Assembly (NCBI GenBank): GCA_000739535.1
Contig: DF820469.1
Location: forward strand, 159,264-223,263
DNA length: 64,000 nucleotides
Source of the DNA: Candidatus Vecturithrix granuli
GTDB lineage: Bacteria > Moduliflexota > Moduliflexia > Moduliflexales > Moduliflexaceae
Direction of reading: 5' to 3'
Shown one piece after another: positions 15,339 to 23,968 of the stretch; positions within the stretch are counted from its first letter, which is position 1; each line of letters begins with the position of its first letter. Under the pieces are notes generated by a model. The model worked only from the letters and a program-made list of their open reading frames with translations, was not told the DNA's origin and made no database searches. Both the position numbers and the translations under genes were made by a program.

Positions 15339-16427
15339 ATGTCTAAAAAGCTGGTTTTAGAGCATATATGCAAAAATTTCGATTCTTTAATTGCCGTCAA
15401 CGATGTGAATCTGGTTGTCGAACCAGGTGAATTTCTTTGCCTTTTAGGACCAAGCGGATGTGGGAAAACCACGCTGCTTCGAATCATTACCGGGTTTGAG
15501 CAGGCAAGCTCAGGAACGCTCAGCTACAATGGGAAAGTTATCAACAAGGTGATTCCTCAGAAAAGAGACTTTGGAATTGTGTTTCAATCGTACGCGCTTT
15601 TTCCGAATATGACGGTCAAGCAAAATATGGCCTTCGGTTTAAATATGCGAAAAATGCCTCAAAAGCTCATTGATGAACGCGTTAATGAGATCCTGAAACT
15701 TGTGGGGCTGACTGACTGGCAAAATCATTACCCGGCTCAATTAAGCGGAGGACAACAGCAACGCGTGGCACTTGGCAGGGCGATTGCCATCAAACCGAAG
15801 GTCCTGTTGCTAGACGAACCGTTGAGTGCGCTCGATGCGAAAATCCGGGTGCGACTGAGAACAGTGATCAAACGCTTACAACAAGACCTGGGCATTACCA
15901 TGATCTATGTGACCCACGATCAAGAAGAAGCACTTTCAATTGCTGATCGGGTTGCCGTGATGAAAGATGGCCAGGTCCGACAAATCGGTTCTCCCTGGGA
16001 AATCTATAAGGCGCCAAAGACCAGTTTTGTCGCCCAATTTGTAGGAACATCCAATTTCATTTCTGCGACAAAAAAGAATGGCAAAATTCAATTCGGACAA
16101 CGCGAATTTGTGGTTTCGGGTTTGACTGATGCTGCTGGTGAAACCTTGCACCTGGCGATTCGCCCTGAGAAAATTGAATTTGTCGCACCGCCAATCTCGC
16201 CCGAACAGTATGTGACATCAAATATTGTTGAAGTTGTGGCGGAGGTGATTACCTTCCTGGGGGCAGTTGTCCGCATCACCTTTCTCCTTGAAGGCAAAGA
16301 AATGGATGTTGACCTCCCGGAAAAAGAGTTTGAAAAAATAGGGCTGCAAAGAGGGGAGAAACTCACCCTGTATTTCCCTCCGGACGCTTTCCATGTCTAT
16401 ACAGAACTTTTTCAAGAAGTCATTTAG
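15339..16427 (+). CDS. ABC transporter ATP-binding protein, 2-aminoethylphosphonate type
   Basis: A 362-residue ATPase with Walker A GPSGCGKTT (near residue 39), Q-loop FQSYALFPNM, signature LSGGQQQRVALGRA, Walker B VLLLDEPLSALD and the switch His in VTHDQEEA. Residues after about 240 form the TOBE/MOP-like regulatory domain (LAIRPEKIEFV). This is the layout of the MalK/PotA/PhnT class. It energises the fused permease encoded 12 bases downstream. The start has AAGGAG about 7 bases upstream. Confidence 0.9.
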   Translation: MSKKLVLEHICKNFDSLIAVNDVNLVVEPGEFLCLLGPSGCGKTTLLRIITGFEQASSGTLSYNGKVINKVIPQKRDFGIVFQSYALFPNMTVKQNMAFGLNMRKMPQKLIDERVNEILKLVGLTDWQNHYPAQLSGGQQQRVALGRAIAIKPKVLLLDEPLSALDAKIRVRLRTVIKRLQQDLGITMIYVTHDQEEALSIADRVAVMKDGQVRQIGSPWEIYKAPKTSFVAQFVGTSNFISATKKNGKIQFGQREFVVSGLTDAAGETLHLAIRPEKIEFVAPPISPEQYVTSNIVEVVAEVITFLGAVVRITFLLEGKEMDVDLPEKEFEKIGLQRGEKLTLYFPPDAFHVYTELFQEVI

Positions 16428-16439
16428 GAAAATGGAAAA

Positions 16440-18152
16440 ATGAACACAATTCTTAAAGATACTGCCATCACGCCAGACTACGAAGTTTCATCGGTCAGAA
16501 TGGAAGTTGACAAATTCATTGTGCCGACGGTCACGATTTTTATTTTATTGCTCCTCGCATTCTTCCTGCTCTTTCCGTTAACCTCTATCCTGCAATTGAG
16601 TTTTTTCAAAGAAGGTCAGGTTGGTTTCTCAACGTTCACCTTTGCCAATTTTTATAAATATTTTACCACACCTCGTACCTTTAACGCGCTCTGGCATAGT
16701 CTCTATGTTGCTTTTGCTACCACTATCATCGTCACCGTGATCACGTTCTTTTTTGCGTATGCCATGACCCGTACAACGATTTCCGGAAAACTCTTTTTCA
16801 GGAATGTGATTATGATGCCACTTGTGGCGCCCTCTATTATCCAGGCCCTGGCGTTGATTTATTTGTTCGGGCGGAACGGATTAATTACCAAGTATCTGTT
16901 GAATACAGATTGGAATATTTACGGGGCAACGGGGATTATTATTTCAGAAGTGCTGTATTGTCTGCCGCATTCGTTTGTGATTCTCTACACCACACTTTCG
17001 GCTGTTGACATCCGGTTGGATGAGGCCGCGGAAAGCTTAGGGGCGTCGGCGTTGAAAGTATTCACCAGGGTCACCCTTCCTTCGGCCAAGTATGGAATTT
17101 TCAGTGCGGCCGCACTGACATTCAATCTGACGATTACCGATTTCGGCAATCCGGTTGTCATCGGCGGAAACTACAATGTGTTGGCGACCGAAATTTACGC
17201 GCAGGTTACAAATCTTTACCGGTTTGACCTAGGTGCGACCATCAGCATCATTCTGCTCATCCCTTCTCTGATGGCCTTTATGCTAAATTATTATATTTCC
17301 CGCAAGACGTTTGCCATGATTAGCGGTGCAGCGCGACCCTTTATTCCCCCTTCACGCCCCTTGAAAAAGATCGCGTATACTACCTATTGCACGCTTGTCT
17401 CCTGGGCCATTATTGCGATATTTGCCACAGTGGTGATCGGGTCGTTTGTGAGAGTCTGGCCGTATGACTGGTCTTTGACGCTCAAACATTACTCATTTCC
17501 ATCAATCGGCGGATATTCTGCGATCTGGACCAGTGTCTGGGTGGCTTTGGTTGTCGGTCTCGTAGGATCATCCATTACCCTGATCGCAGGGTTTGCCATG
17601 GAAACCAGGAAGCCGTTCTGCAAGCAACTCTTATATTTCTTGTCTGTAATGCCGGCCGCGATCCCTGGTCTTGTTATGGGACTGGGATACATTTTGGCGT
17701 TCAATAAACCCTATTATTTCTTCTATGGAACACCCTGGATCATCATCATAAATATCATCACCTGCAATTTCACGTTAGGCGTTCTGTCGAGCATTTCCAA
17801 TTTGAGAAATATTGACCCCTCCATCGAGGAAGCCTCAATCAGCCTGGGCGGGGACACTATCAGAACATTTTTACGCATCATTTTCCCTCTGTCACGGGTA
17901 GCGTTCTTTCAAAATTTTACCTATTTCTTTTTGAGATCCATGACAACTATTAGCGCGGTAATTTTTCTTGTTTCCGCTACAATTCATCTGGCCGCCATCG
18001 AAATTATCATGCTCGATAATGACGGCTGGTCTGCCAGCGCAAATGCCATGTGTACGTGTATTATTGGGATTGTCTTGCTCATGCTTGGTATTCTGCACCT
18101 GGTCAATAAAAAGATGAGTAAAAATCCCGAAGGGCAGGGAAGACTCATCTAA
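16440..18152 (+). CDS. ABC transporter permease, fused two-domain (2-aminoethylphosphonate/iron type)
   Basis: A 570-residue inner-membrane protein holding two complete permease domains. Each has an EAA-type coupling loop: DEAAESLGASALKVFTRVTLP (first half, near residue 198) and EEASISLGGDTIRTFLRIIFP (second half, near residue 463). About twelve membrane segments are visible. Fused permeases of this length are usual for AEP and iron importers with the preceding receptor and ATPase. It ends 48 bases before the convergent GntR gene. Confidence 0.9.
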   Translation: MNTILKDTAITPDYEVSSVRMEVDKFIVPTVTIFILLLLAFFLLFPLTSILQLSFFKEGQVGFSTFTFANFYKYFTTPRTFNALWHSLYVAFATTIIVTVITFFFAYAMTRTTISGKLFFRNVIMMPLVAPSIIQALALIYLFGRNGLITKYLLNTDWNIYGATGIIISEVLYCLPHSFVILYTTLSAVDIRLDEAAESLGASALKVFTRVTLPSAKYGIFSAAALTFNLTITDFGNPVVIGGNYNVLATEIYAQVTNLYRFDLGATISIILLIPSLMAFMLNYYISRKTFAMISGAARPFIPPSRPLKKIAYTTYCTLVSWAIIAIFATVVIGSFVRVWPYDWSLTLKHYSFPSIGGYSAIWTSVWVALVVGLVGSSITLIAGFAMETRKPFCKQLLYFLSVMPAAIPGLVMGLGYILAFNKPYYFFYGTPWIIIINIITCNFTLGVLSSISNLRNIDPSIEEASISLGGDTIRTFLRIIFPLSRVAFFQNFTYFFLRSMTTISAVIFLVSATIHLAAIEIIMLDNDGWSASANAMCTCIIGIVLLMLGILHLVNKKMSKNPEGQGRLI

Positions 18153-18199
18153 ATCAAAATGAAAAGGCATGAAACATTTGATCGTTCTGTAATGTGCTA

Positions 18200-18934
18200 T
18201 TATCCGACTTCGACTTCAAAAATGTATTTATCTCCTCGATAATAGGCGCAGAGAATCTCAATCGGAATGTTATTCTCATTGAAGGTAATGCTTTCCATAT
18301 ACAGGCCGGCGGCGTTTTCGGGAAGACTTAAATAGGCGGCAATTCTGCCTTTTAAATTGACAGCCCGTATTCGCTGTTCACTTCGGGCGAGAGTAATGTT
18401 GAATCGTTCCGAAAACAATTTATACATTGACCCTGTCAGGTCCATATCTAAAATATTTTCGAACATCGTGTTCGGAAGATACGTTTCCTCATAGATCAAA
18501 GGCACATCATTGCCCGTTCGCAAACGACGGATGACAATGACTTTGTTATTTGATCCGAGGATTAAGGCTTTGGCGATATGTTCTTTGGCGTCCTCAATGC
18601 CTTTATTGAGAATAATGGACTTTTCCGTCATGCCGGCTTCGCTCAGATCATCTCTGAAGCTGGAAATTTGTCTGAGCCTATGTTTGAGGACGACCGGGGT
18701 GGGTGATGAAACAAAGGTTCCTGTCCCTTTTTCTTTTCGCAAGAAACCCTCTGATACCAATTCCGACATCGCTTGTCGTAAAGTATTTCTGTTCACGCCG
18801 CACGTTTTTGACAGTTCTATTTCAGAGGGCAATTTTTCCCCTTCTTGATACCTCCCGGTTTGAATAAGCTCCTTGAGCCAAGCACTGATTTGCAAATATT
18901 TAGGGATTGGGTTTGCTGGATCAACAACTTTCAC
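18200..18934 (-). CDS. GntR-family regulator with UTRA domain
   Basis: The 244-residue protein has an N-terminal winged helix (IPKYLQISAWLKELIQTG, LPSEIELSKTCGVNRNTLRQAM, residues 10-62) and a UTRA effector domain from about residue 90 (VIVIRRLRTGNDVPLIYEETYLP). The HutC/PhnF subgroup regulates phosphonate and sugar genes. It uses GTG as start, with AAGGAACGGAAG upstream. It is the last gene of the minus-strand operon and converges on the transporter, so it probably controls both. The ligand is unknown. Confidence 0.88.
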   Translation of the reverse strand: MKVVDPANPIPKYLQISAWLKELIQTGRYQEGEKLPSEIELSKTCGVNRNTLRQAMSELVSEGFLRKEKGTGTFVSSPTPVVLKHRLRQISSFRDDLSEAGMTEKSIILNKGIEDAKEHIAKALILGSNNKVIVIRRLRTGNDVPLIYEETYLPNTMFENILDMDLTGSMYKLFSERFNITLARSEQRIRAVNLKGRIAAYLSLPENAAGLYMESITFNENNIPIEILCAYYRGDKYIFEVEVG

Positions 18935-19001
18935 GATCTTCCGTTCCTTTTTTATTCAAGCATGTTATGCAAAGTAGAGTGCTCAGCTCATCTCCGGTCT
19001 C

Positions 19002-19955
19002 TCAAATGTTCATACTGTATTCGTGTTTTAAAAATTGAAGATTCTGTTGAGCGTTTTCGTATTTGACGCGACCGTAGTTGTAAAAATCGAATGCGATGGT
19101 TGAGATATTCTGTTGAATCAGACTCCACAAGAACCAGTAGATATCCGGAAAAGGCTTAAACATGTCAATTAAATACAAGTTTTTGTCAAACTCCTTGCCT
19201 TCACAATAGTATTCCACAAAGCTTTTTTCGACATCTCTCGGAACAAGCACCTCTTGAAACATATCCGCAAGATCATAATATCTGGGCGCCATCCCGGCAT
19301 ACTCCCAATCAATGATATACATCGGCTCATCGTAGCGATCTTCGTACCCATCCTGAACAAGGATAAAATTCTCTGCTAATAGATCGTTGTGACTGGCGGT
19401 ATAGCCGCTTTCCGGGATATTGATCGCTTGTGCGAGTTGTTCAAGGCTCTGAATGGTGCCAGCAATATCAAACTCAGGATATGTGACATTCAGGTCAGCC
19501 AAAATTTTTGCCATTTTTTTCACTTCAACCAACGGATTAAAGAGTTTCGGCAAGGTGACTTTGCTCTCGTGGATTCTTCGAATCGGAGCGACAATCTTTT
19601 CGCGCAAGGTCTCATTCAGAAAGTCTTTATTTTTTAAAGTGTAACTTCCGGTAATATATTCGACAATCGTGACATGGTTCTCAGGCAGATACTTGATCAG
19701 TTTGGGCGATATGCCAGCGTCAGCCATTTTTCCTATGGCATCGGCTTCATAATCCCGGTTGATAAACAGCTCGGTTTTATCGCCATAGATTCGAAGAGCC
19801 ACATCTCCCCTTTCAGAGGTAATTCGGTACAGCTTATTGGTAATACCGCCGCTCAAGACGGAAATCGCTATTTTTGCGCCTTGCCACTCAGGCATCAGTT
19901 GTAAAAATAATGCTTCATCAAGTTCAACGTTTAAAAGATTCTGTAGTTTATTCAT
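19002..19955 (-). CDS. Choline/ethanolamine kinase-like phosphotransferase
   Basis: A 317-residue cytoplasmic protein of the choline kinase/aminoglycoside phosphotransferase fold. It shows the N-lobe glycine segment (VLSGGITNKLYRI, near residue 34), the catalytic loop HNDLLAENFI (near residue 201, Asp base and Asn) and the metal-binding IDWEYAGMAPRYYDLA (near 222). It should transfer ATP phosphate to an amino-alcohol such as choline, ethanolamine or aminopropanol; the true substrate is not visible. The start 19955 is chosen for its AGGGGAAG site. Its place in an AEP-type uptake operon suggests a phospho-amino-alcohol intermediate. Confidence 0.82.
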   Translation of the reverse strand: MNKLQNLLNVELDEALFLQLMPEWQGAKIAISVLSGGITNKLYRITSERGDVALRIYGDKTELFINRDYEADAIGKMADAGISPKLIKYLPENHVTIVEYITGSYTLKNKDFLNETLREKIVAPIRRIHESKVTLPKLFNPLVEVKKMAKILADLNVTYPEFDIAGTIQSLEQLAQAINIPESGYTASHNDLLAENFILVQDGYEDRYDEPMYIIDWEYAGMAPRYYDLADMFQEVLVPRDVEKSFVEYYCEGKEFDKNLYLIDMFKPFPDIYWFLWSLIQQNISTIAFDFYNYGRVKYENAQQNLQFLKHEYSMNI

Positions 19956-20001
19956 GTTGCTTCCCCTGATCATTGAATTTCCAAATTCTATATCCTGAGA
20001 G

Positions 20002-20035
20002 AAAAAACCAGGTTTCTCCAAGAAACCTGGTTTTT
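20002..20035. repeat. AACCAGGTTTCTT hairpin family, copy 1
   Basis: A 15-base stem (20002-20017 with 20021-20035) ends in T5 on both strands, so it can work as a two-way intrinsic terminator. It lies within the operon between the HAD and kinase-like genes. Other copies are at 23490-23533 and 43685-43717. Confidence 0.7.
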
Positions 20036-20064
20036 GGTCTTTGTTAGCGGACAGCAGCCCTCTT

Positions 20065-20829
20065 TTAATGGGAAAAATATTTGACTAACTGGTCAACCCG
20101 AAGGACTCCATCATAGTCAAGACCTTTGCCGCCCTGTTTCAATGTTCCTTTTTCACCATCGGGGTCCCCTAAACACGTCACAACGATGTCAGCGTCGCTG
20201 AGGTCTTCTTTTTCGGTATAGATGTTCGTTGTTGCGACGACATAGAGTCCGGCGGCTTTGCCGGCCAGAACTCCATTTCTGGAATCTTCAATCACCATAC
20301 ATTCTTCAGGCTTTAAACCCGTCTTTTCAAGGGCCAGGTTGTAGATTGCGGGATCCGGTTTCTTCTTCTTGACAACATCTCCGGCCAGCACATAATCAAA
20401 CTTGATATCCTTAAGAATCTTGTAAGCAATGGCATGGGCAGCTTTTTCATCCGAAGTCGTGCACACGACCAACCGCAATCCCGCCTTCATCGCTTCTTGC
20501 ATAAAACGGTGAATGCCAGGTCTCAGTGGGAGTTTCCCGCTTTCGATGAGTTCGATAAACGTCTGGGTTTTTTTCTTGTGCATGGCTTTGATGAGATCAT
20601 CTTCTTCTTCCGGTTTGACCTCAACCCCAAAACCATCAGTGTGGAGATAGTGCTTCATGCGCTCCTTGCCGCCGGCAATTTGAAGCAGCTCGTGGTATTT
20701 TTCTACGCTCCACTCAAAATTGTAACCAAACTCTTTAAAGGTCTGGTTAAAGGCTACACGATGTCCATCTCTTTCTGTATCAATGATCACACCATCTTGA
20801 TCGAAAAAAATCGCTTTGATCTGCGCCAT
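20065..20829 (-). CDS. HAD-superfamily phosphatase, CbbY-like
   Basis: A 254-residue cytoplasmic HAD hydrolase. Motif I is FFDQDGVIIDTERDGHRVAF (nucleophile and general-acid Asp at about 10 and 12), motif II TTSDEKA-like VCTTS, motif III lysine in GDVVKKKKPDP, motif IV MVIEDSRNG. The cap segment LLQIAGGKERMKHYL and the DTERDGHRVAFN signature match CbbY, which removes phosphate from sugar bisphosphates. It lacks the phosphonoacetaldehyde-hydrolase pattern. The start has AGGGGG upstream. It belongs to the aldolase, aminotransferase, kinase operon, so it may dephosphorylate a pathway intermediate. Confidence 0.85.
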   Translation of the reverse strand: MAQIKAIFFDQDGVIIDTERDGHRVAFNQTFKEFGYNFEWSVEKYHELLQIAGGKERMKHYLHTDGFGVEVKPEEEDDLIKAMHKKKTQTFIELIESGKLPLRPGIHRFMQEAMKAGLRLVVCTTSDEKAAHAIAYKILKDIKFDYVLAGDVVKKKKPDPAIYNLALEKTGLKPEECMVIEDSRNGVLAGKAAGLYVVATTNIYTEKEDLSDADIVVTCLGDPDGEKGTLKQGGKGLDYDGVLRVDQLVKYFSH

Positions 20830-20847
20830 TTTTGTACCCCCTGTTTA

Positions 20848-21150
20848 GTTATCAGTCATCAGTGGTCAGTAACCAGCCATACCGTTCCTACGGAACTTTT
20901 CTGGAACTTTTCGATCTACTGAATTTCGGAAATAAGTACACACTGGTAGTCCCGCCCTATGTGGCGGGAATGACGCCGATAAACCCGCCACGCAGGGCGG
21001 GGCTACCAGGTTTGTTCCATTGAGTACTTATTTCTGAAAGTATGTACTACTGACTACTGACCACTGATTACTGGTTACTGCCTACTGATTACTGGTTACT
21101 ACCTGCTGATTACTGTTTACTGATCACTGCCTACTGATTACTGATCGCTG
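20848..21150. repeat. About 300-bp nested palindrome with heptad arrays
   Basis: The outer left arm (20848-20874) is four TCAGTNN heptads; the outer right arm (about 21044-21150) is some fifteen heptads of the complementary NNNACTG type. Nested inside are TTTCGGAAATAAGTAC / GTACTTATTTCTGAAA (about 20930 and 21024-21040) and a central pair around GTAGTCCCGCCC and GGGCGGGGCTACC (about 20948-21008). The right array ends exactly at the aminotransferase stop codon. No gene is present. It could fold into a very long RNA or cruciform structure. Confidence 0.7.
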
Positions 21151-22254
21151 TTACTGGGCAAAGAATTCTTTGACAGCTTCAACAAGCATTCTGTTCTCTT
21201 CTTTGGTCCCGATGGTAATGCGGAAGAACCCATTTCTTCCATACATCGGGGCTTGTGGTCTCAAAATCAATCCTTTTTTCTTCTGGGCGTAAGCAATCAT
21301 CTCATCCCCAACTTTTCCGGCATCGGTGCCATCAAAGAGCATATAGTTGCCATAAGAGCGAAAGATCGTTAACCCGGGAATATTGCTGAGCGCATTCTCA
21401 ATGAACTTAATCTCGCTGTTATTGAATTCGCGTCTTTTTTCCAGGCTCTCAGTATCTTCAAGCGCTGCTAGCGCAGCCCACATAGGAATCGTGCCAACAT
21501 TCCAGGGAATCAACGTTGCTGAAACCTGAGCGATCAGATCTTTGTCTGCCAGCGCATATCCGAACCGCATTCCTGCCAGCCCATACGCTTTGGAAAGCGT
21601 GCGGGTAATCATGACATTTTTATACTTTTTGGTCAGTTGCACTTGCGACATTTCCAGTCCGGCATATTCGACATAGGCTTCATCTATGACAAACGGAATC
21701 CCGGTCTCGGCAATCTTGATAAAACTGTCGGCGTCCATAAAGTTTCCGGTGGGGTTATTGGGGTTTGCAATCACTATAATCTTCGTCTTTTCGGTCACCG
21801 CTTTTAAGACCGCATCAGCGTCAAACAATAACTGCTTATCTTTGTAGATCATCGGGACAGAGACAAGTTTTCCGCCTAAAATCTGACACCGCAGCTTATA
21901 AATGCCGAAGCAGGGGGTGTGTTGGATAACTTCCTGCCCGGGTTCAAGGAAGCATCTAAAGAGCATATCAAAGACTTCACTCGACCCATTGCCAATCATA
22001 ACGTTTCCAGGTCCATCCAGTCCGTTGATTTCAGCGATCTTTCCTCGAACAACCAACCCCTGATCCGGATACCGGTTCGCCATTTTCGCGTATTTGACAA
22101 TAGCTTCATACACCTTGGGCGAGGGTTCATGCGGATTTTCATTGGACATCATTCTGTGAAGTTGCGGCTCTCGCCAGGCCAGTTCCAGGTGAGAGGAAAT
22201 ATACATAGGGATCCCCTTAATCCACGGGACAAAATACTCTTGAATCTGTTTCAT
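21151..22254 (-). CDS. HisC-like pyridoxal-phosphate aminotransferase
   Basis: A 367-residue class I/II aminotransferase most like histidinol-phosphate transaminase and its relatives, including threonine-phosphate decarboxylase. Landmarks are MSNENPHEPSP, NRYPDQG, GNGSSEVFDML, NPNNPTGNF, VIDEAYVEYAG and the Schiff-base lysine in TRTLSKAYGLAGMRFGYA (near residue 226). The C-terminal FFRITIGTKEEN contains the substrate-carboxylate Arg. No other histidine genes are near, so a role in handling a phosphorylated or phosphonate amine is more likely. The start at 22254 follows AAGGAGTT. Confidence 0.85.
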   Translation of the reverse strand: MKQIQEYFVPWIKGIPMYISSHLELAWREPQLHRMMSNENPHEPSPKVYEAIVKYAKMANRYPDQGLVVRGKIAEINGLDGPGNVMIGNGSSEVFDMLFRCFLEPGQEVIQHTPCFGIYKLRCQILGGKLVSVPMIYKDKQLLFDADAVLKAVTEKTKIIVIANPNNPTGNFMDADSFIKIAETGIPFVIDEAYVEYAGLEMSQVQLTKKYKNVMITRTLSKAYGLAGMRFGYALADKDLIAQVSATLIPWNVGTIPMWAALAALEDTESLEKRREFNNSEIKFIENALSNIPGLTIFRSYGNYMLFDGTDAGKVGDEMIAYAQKKKGLILRPQAPMYGRNGFFRITIGTKEENRMLVEAVKEFFAQ

Positions 22255-22269
22255 GAATAGAACTCCTTT

Positions 22270-22345
22270 GTTCAGTTGTTCAGTATTCAATATTCAGTAT
22301 TCAGCTAGCATACTGACCACTGAATACTCACGACTGATCACTGAA
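22270..22345. repeat. Second heptad inverted array
   Basis: CAGTATT-type heptads (22276-22301) face complementary ACTGAAT-type heptads (about 22311-22345). They fill the spacer between the aldolase and aminotransferase genes. The unit resembles the larger array at 20848-21150. Confidence 0.6.
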
Positions 22346-22357
22346 TCTTCAATTCTG

Positions 22358-23233
22358 TTACGCTTTTCCAGCACTGCCTAACATATCAATCCAACGCCCC
22401 ACAGCCTTTCGAATCGCATCCTTGACGGCAATATCTATTTTGCCGGGGTCGTATTGCTCTCTGTTTTTCGAGATATAGTCAAACGTGGTGTCAATGAGGG
22501 TATATTTCAACTCGGTTGATACGTTAAACTTGGAACCGCCAAGGGCTACCAGCCGTTCGACATAATCCGGCGGCAAGCCAGTTCCGCCGTGCACGACCAA
22601 CGGCACTTTCACGCCCTGTCCATTGATTAACTTCGCAATTTTTTCAAAACGTTCAAAGTCAATTTTCGGATTCTTCGTTTTGTAAACGCCATGAGCCGTG
22701 CCAATGGCCGGCGCAAACAGATCAACCCCCGTCCGTTCAATAAACTCGATCGCTTGATCCGGGCTGCACAGCGCGGCTTCATTTTCGACCACCTTGACCT
22801 GATCTTCCACCCCTGAAACTGTCCCTAATTCTCCCTCAACAGAAATACCACCCAGGGCATGGCAGTAATCGCAGATTTCTTTTGTCTGCCTTACATTTTC
22901 CTCAAACTCCTGTTTTGAGGCGTCAATCATGATGTTGGTGTAGCCCGCATCAGCACACTGTTTGCAGTACTTCACATCCGTGGAGTGATCCAGGTGCAAA
23001 CAAATTGGAATAGGGGCGGCCCCGGCCAACGTCCTATATATAGCCACCAGAACATCTCGCCCCAGGAATTTCGAGGGGGTGACAGAAGTCTGGATAATAA
23101 GCGGAGCTTTCTTTTCAACGGCGGCCTCGACAACAGCCTCCATCTGGATCAGATTCGTGATATTAAAAGCCCCCACCGAATATTTGCCCTTCGTGGCTTC
23201 TAATAGCATTTCTTTTGCATTGACTATTGACAT
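22358..23233 (-). CDS. Class II fructose-bisphosphate aldolase family protein
   Basis: The 291-residue protein has the class II (zinc) aldolase signature: HLDHSTDVKYCKQC with the metal His and catalytic Asp (near residue 80), EGELGTVSGVED (near 134), PAIGTAHGVYK (His ligand near 180) and VVHGGTGLP (near 211, third His). The shape is closer to tagatose/ketose-bisphosphate aldolases and the broader GatY/KbaY group than to glycolytic Fba. It is the first gene of the minus-strand operon with a consensus promoter 70 bases upstream and an AGGGAGG site. It may cleave or condense a phosphorylated C3 unit in the cluster's pathway. Confidence 0.85.
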   Translation of the reverse strand: MSIVNAKEMLLEATKGKYSVGAFNITNLIQMEAVVEAAVEKKAPLIIQTSVTPSKFLGRDVLVAIYRTLAGAAPIPICLHLDHSTDVKYCKQCADAGYTNIMIDASKQEFEENVRQTKEICDYCHALGGISVEGELGTVSGVEDQVKVVENEAALCSPDQAIEFIERTGVDLFAPAIGTAHGVYKTKNPKIDFERFEKIAKLINGQGVKVPLVVHGGTGLPPDYVERLVALGGSKFNVSTELKYTLIDTTFDYISKNREQYDPGKIDIAVKDAIRKAVGRWIDMLGSAGKA

Positions 23234-23303
23234 AACGTGCCTCCCTGATAATACAGGTTTGTATAGTGATTGTTTAATTGTTTAGATGTATATACAGTGA
23301 GGA

Positions 23304-23332
23304 TATATAAAAAACCTGCTATTCTTTGTCAA
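23304..23332 (-). promoter_or_regulatory. Consensus promoter of the aldolase operon
   Basis: On the minus strand, perfect TTGACA (23327-23332), a 17-base gap and TATATA (23304-23309) lie about 70 bases upstream of the aldolase start. Confidence 0.7.
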
Positions 23333-23489
23333 GAAGAAAATGCGCATTTATCATAAGATCTTTTCAAAAATTTTTTGCTAGCGGACGAAAGATTGTTGGG
23401 ACACGAAACCGGCGTATAAGCAGAGAAGGCGGATGCAACTACAAATAAAAAAACAGTAATTTAGGAAAGTGTAAAAAAATAAGTTCTCA

Positions 23490-23533
23490 GACAAGAAACC
23501 GGGATTTTTTCCGAAAAACCTGGTTTCTTGTGG
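23490..23533. repeat. AACCAGGTTTCTT hairpin family, copy 2
   Basis: ACAAGAAACCGGG (about 23491) pairs, with one mismatch, with CCTGGTTTCTTGT (about 23519-23532). A T6 run lies in the loop. It is related to 20002-20035 and 43685-43717. Confidence 0.55.
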
Positions 23534-23802
23534 TTCGCAAAATTGGAAATTATTTTTTACATTTTAATCTGGGGATTCATGTTTAGCTTAACAACCCACA
23601 AGGTGTTGAGAGCAAGCCCAAATCCAGCACATAGCGGTAATCGTCATCCAGAACATCGTAATCGCCCTTCATCGAGCGGAGTCGAGATGATGAAAATGCG
23701 AAGAATTGAACAACCCTGGTGTTGAAGTAAGGGGAGACATAAAATAACTTGACAATCTTCCCAAAATCCACCATGTTCTTTGGATAAGACAGCTTACCAC
23801 AT

Positions 23803-23932
23803 CTTTTCGCCGTAGGCGATAGAGTATTGTAGCATCAGATTCCCCCACTCACAGCTTTTTTCGTCGTAGGCGATCCACAACCGCTACGCGGTAGTCAGGG
23901 AGATGGGGGGAACTTGTCATTCCTACAATACT
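23803..23932. repeat. Complex inverted structure upstream of the restriction enzyme
   Basis: AGTATTGTAG...TTCCCCC (from 23823) is mirrored by GGGGGAA...CTACAATACT (to 23932). TTTTCGCCGTAGGCGAT (about 23804-23820) and TTTTCGTCGTAGGCGAT (about 23857-23873) are direct repeats with their own small palindromes. It ends 36 bases before the start codon. Confidence 0.55.
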
Positions 23933-23968
23933 TGAAGCACTATGTGCTAACTAGTGACAAAGGGATGT

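Larger units (their letters stand above)
23234..23968. other. 735-base divergent spacer rich in repeats
   Basis: The left end holds the aldolase promoter (23304-23332). Next come an AACCAGGTTTC-family hairpin (23490-23533), a CATCGAGCGGAGTCGAGATG repeat (23666-23720), and a complex inverted structure directly before the restriction gene (23803-23932). No convincing coding frame is present. Confidence 0.55.

Noticed and set aside
20065-20829. Phosphonoacetaldehyde hydrolase (PhnX) as identity of the HAD protein
   Set aside because: The cap sequence and DTERDGHRVAFN match CbbY, and the PhnX Schiff-base lysine pattern is absent.
21044-21150. CRISPR-like array
   Set aside because: Units are seven bases with no unique spacers, and no cas gene is present.
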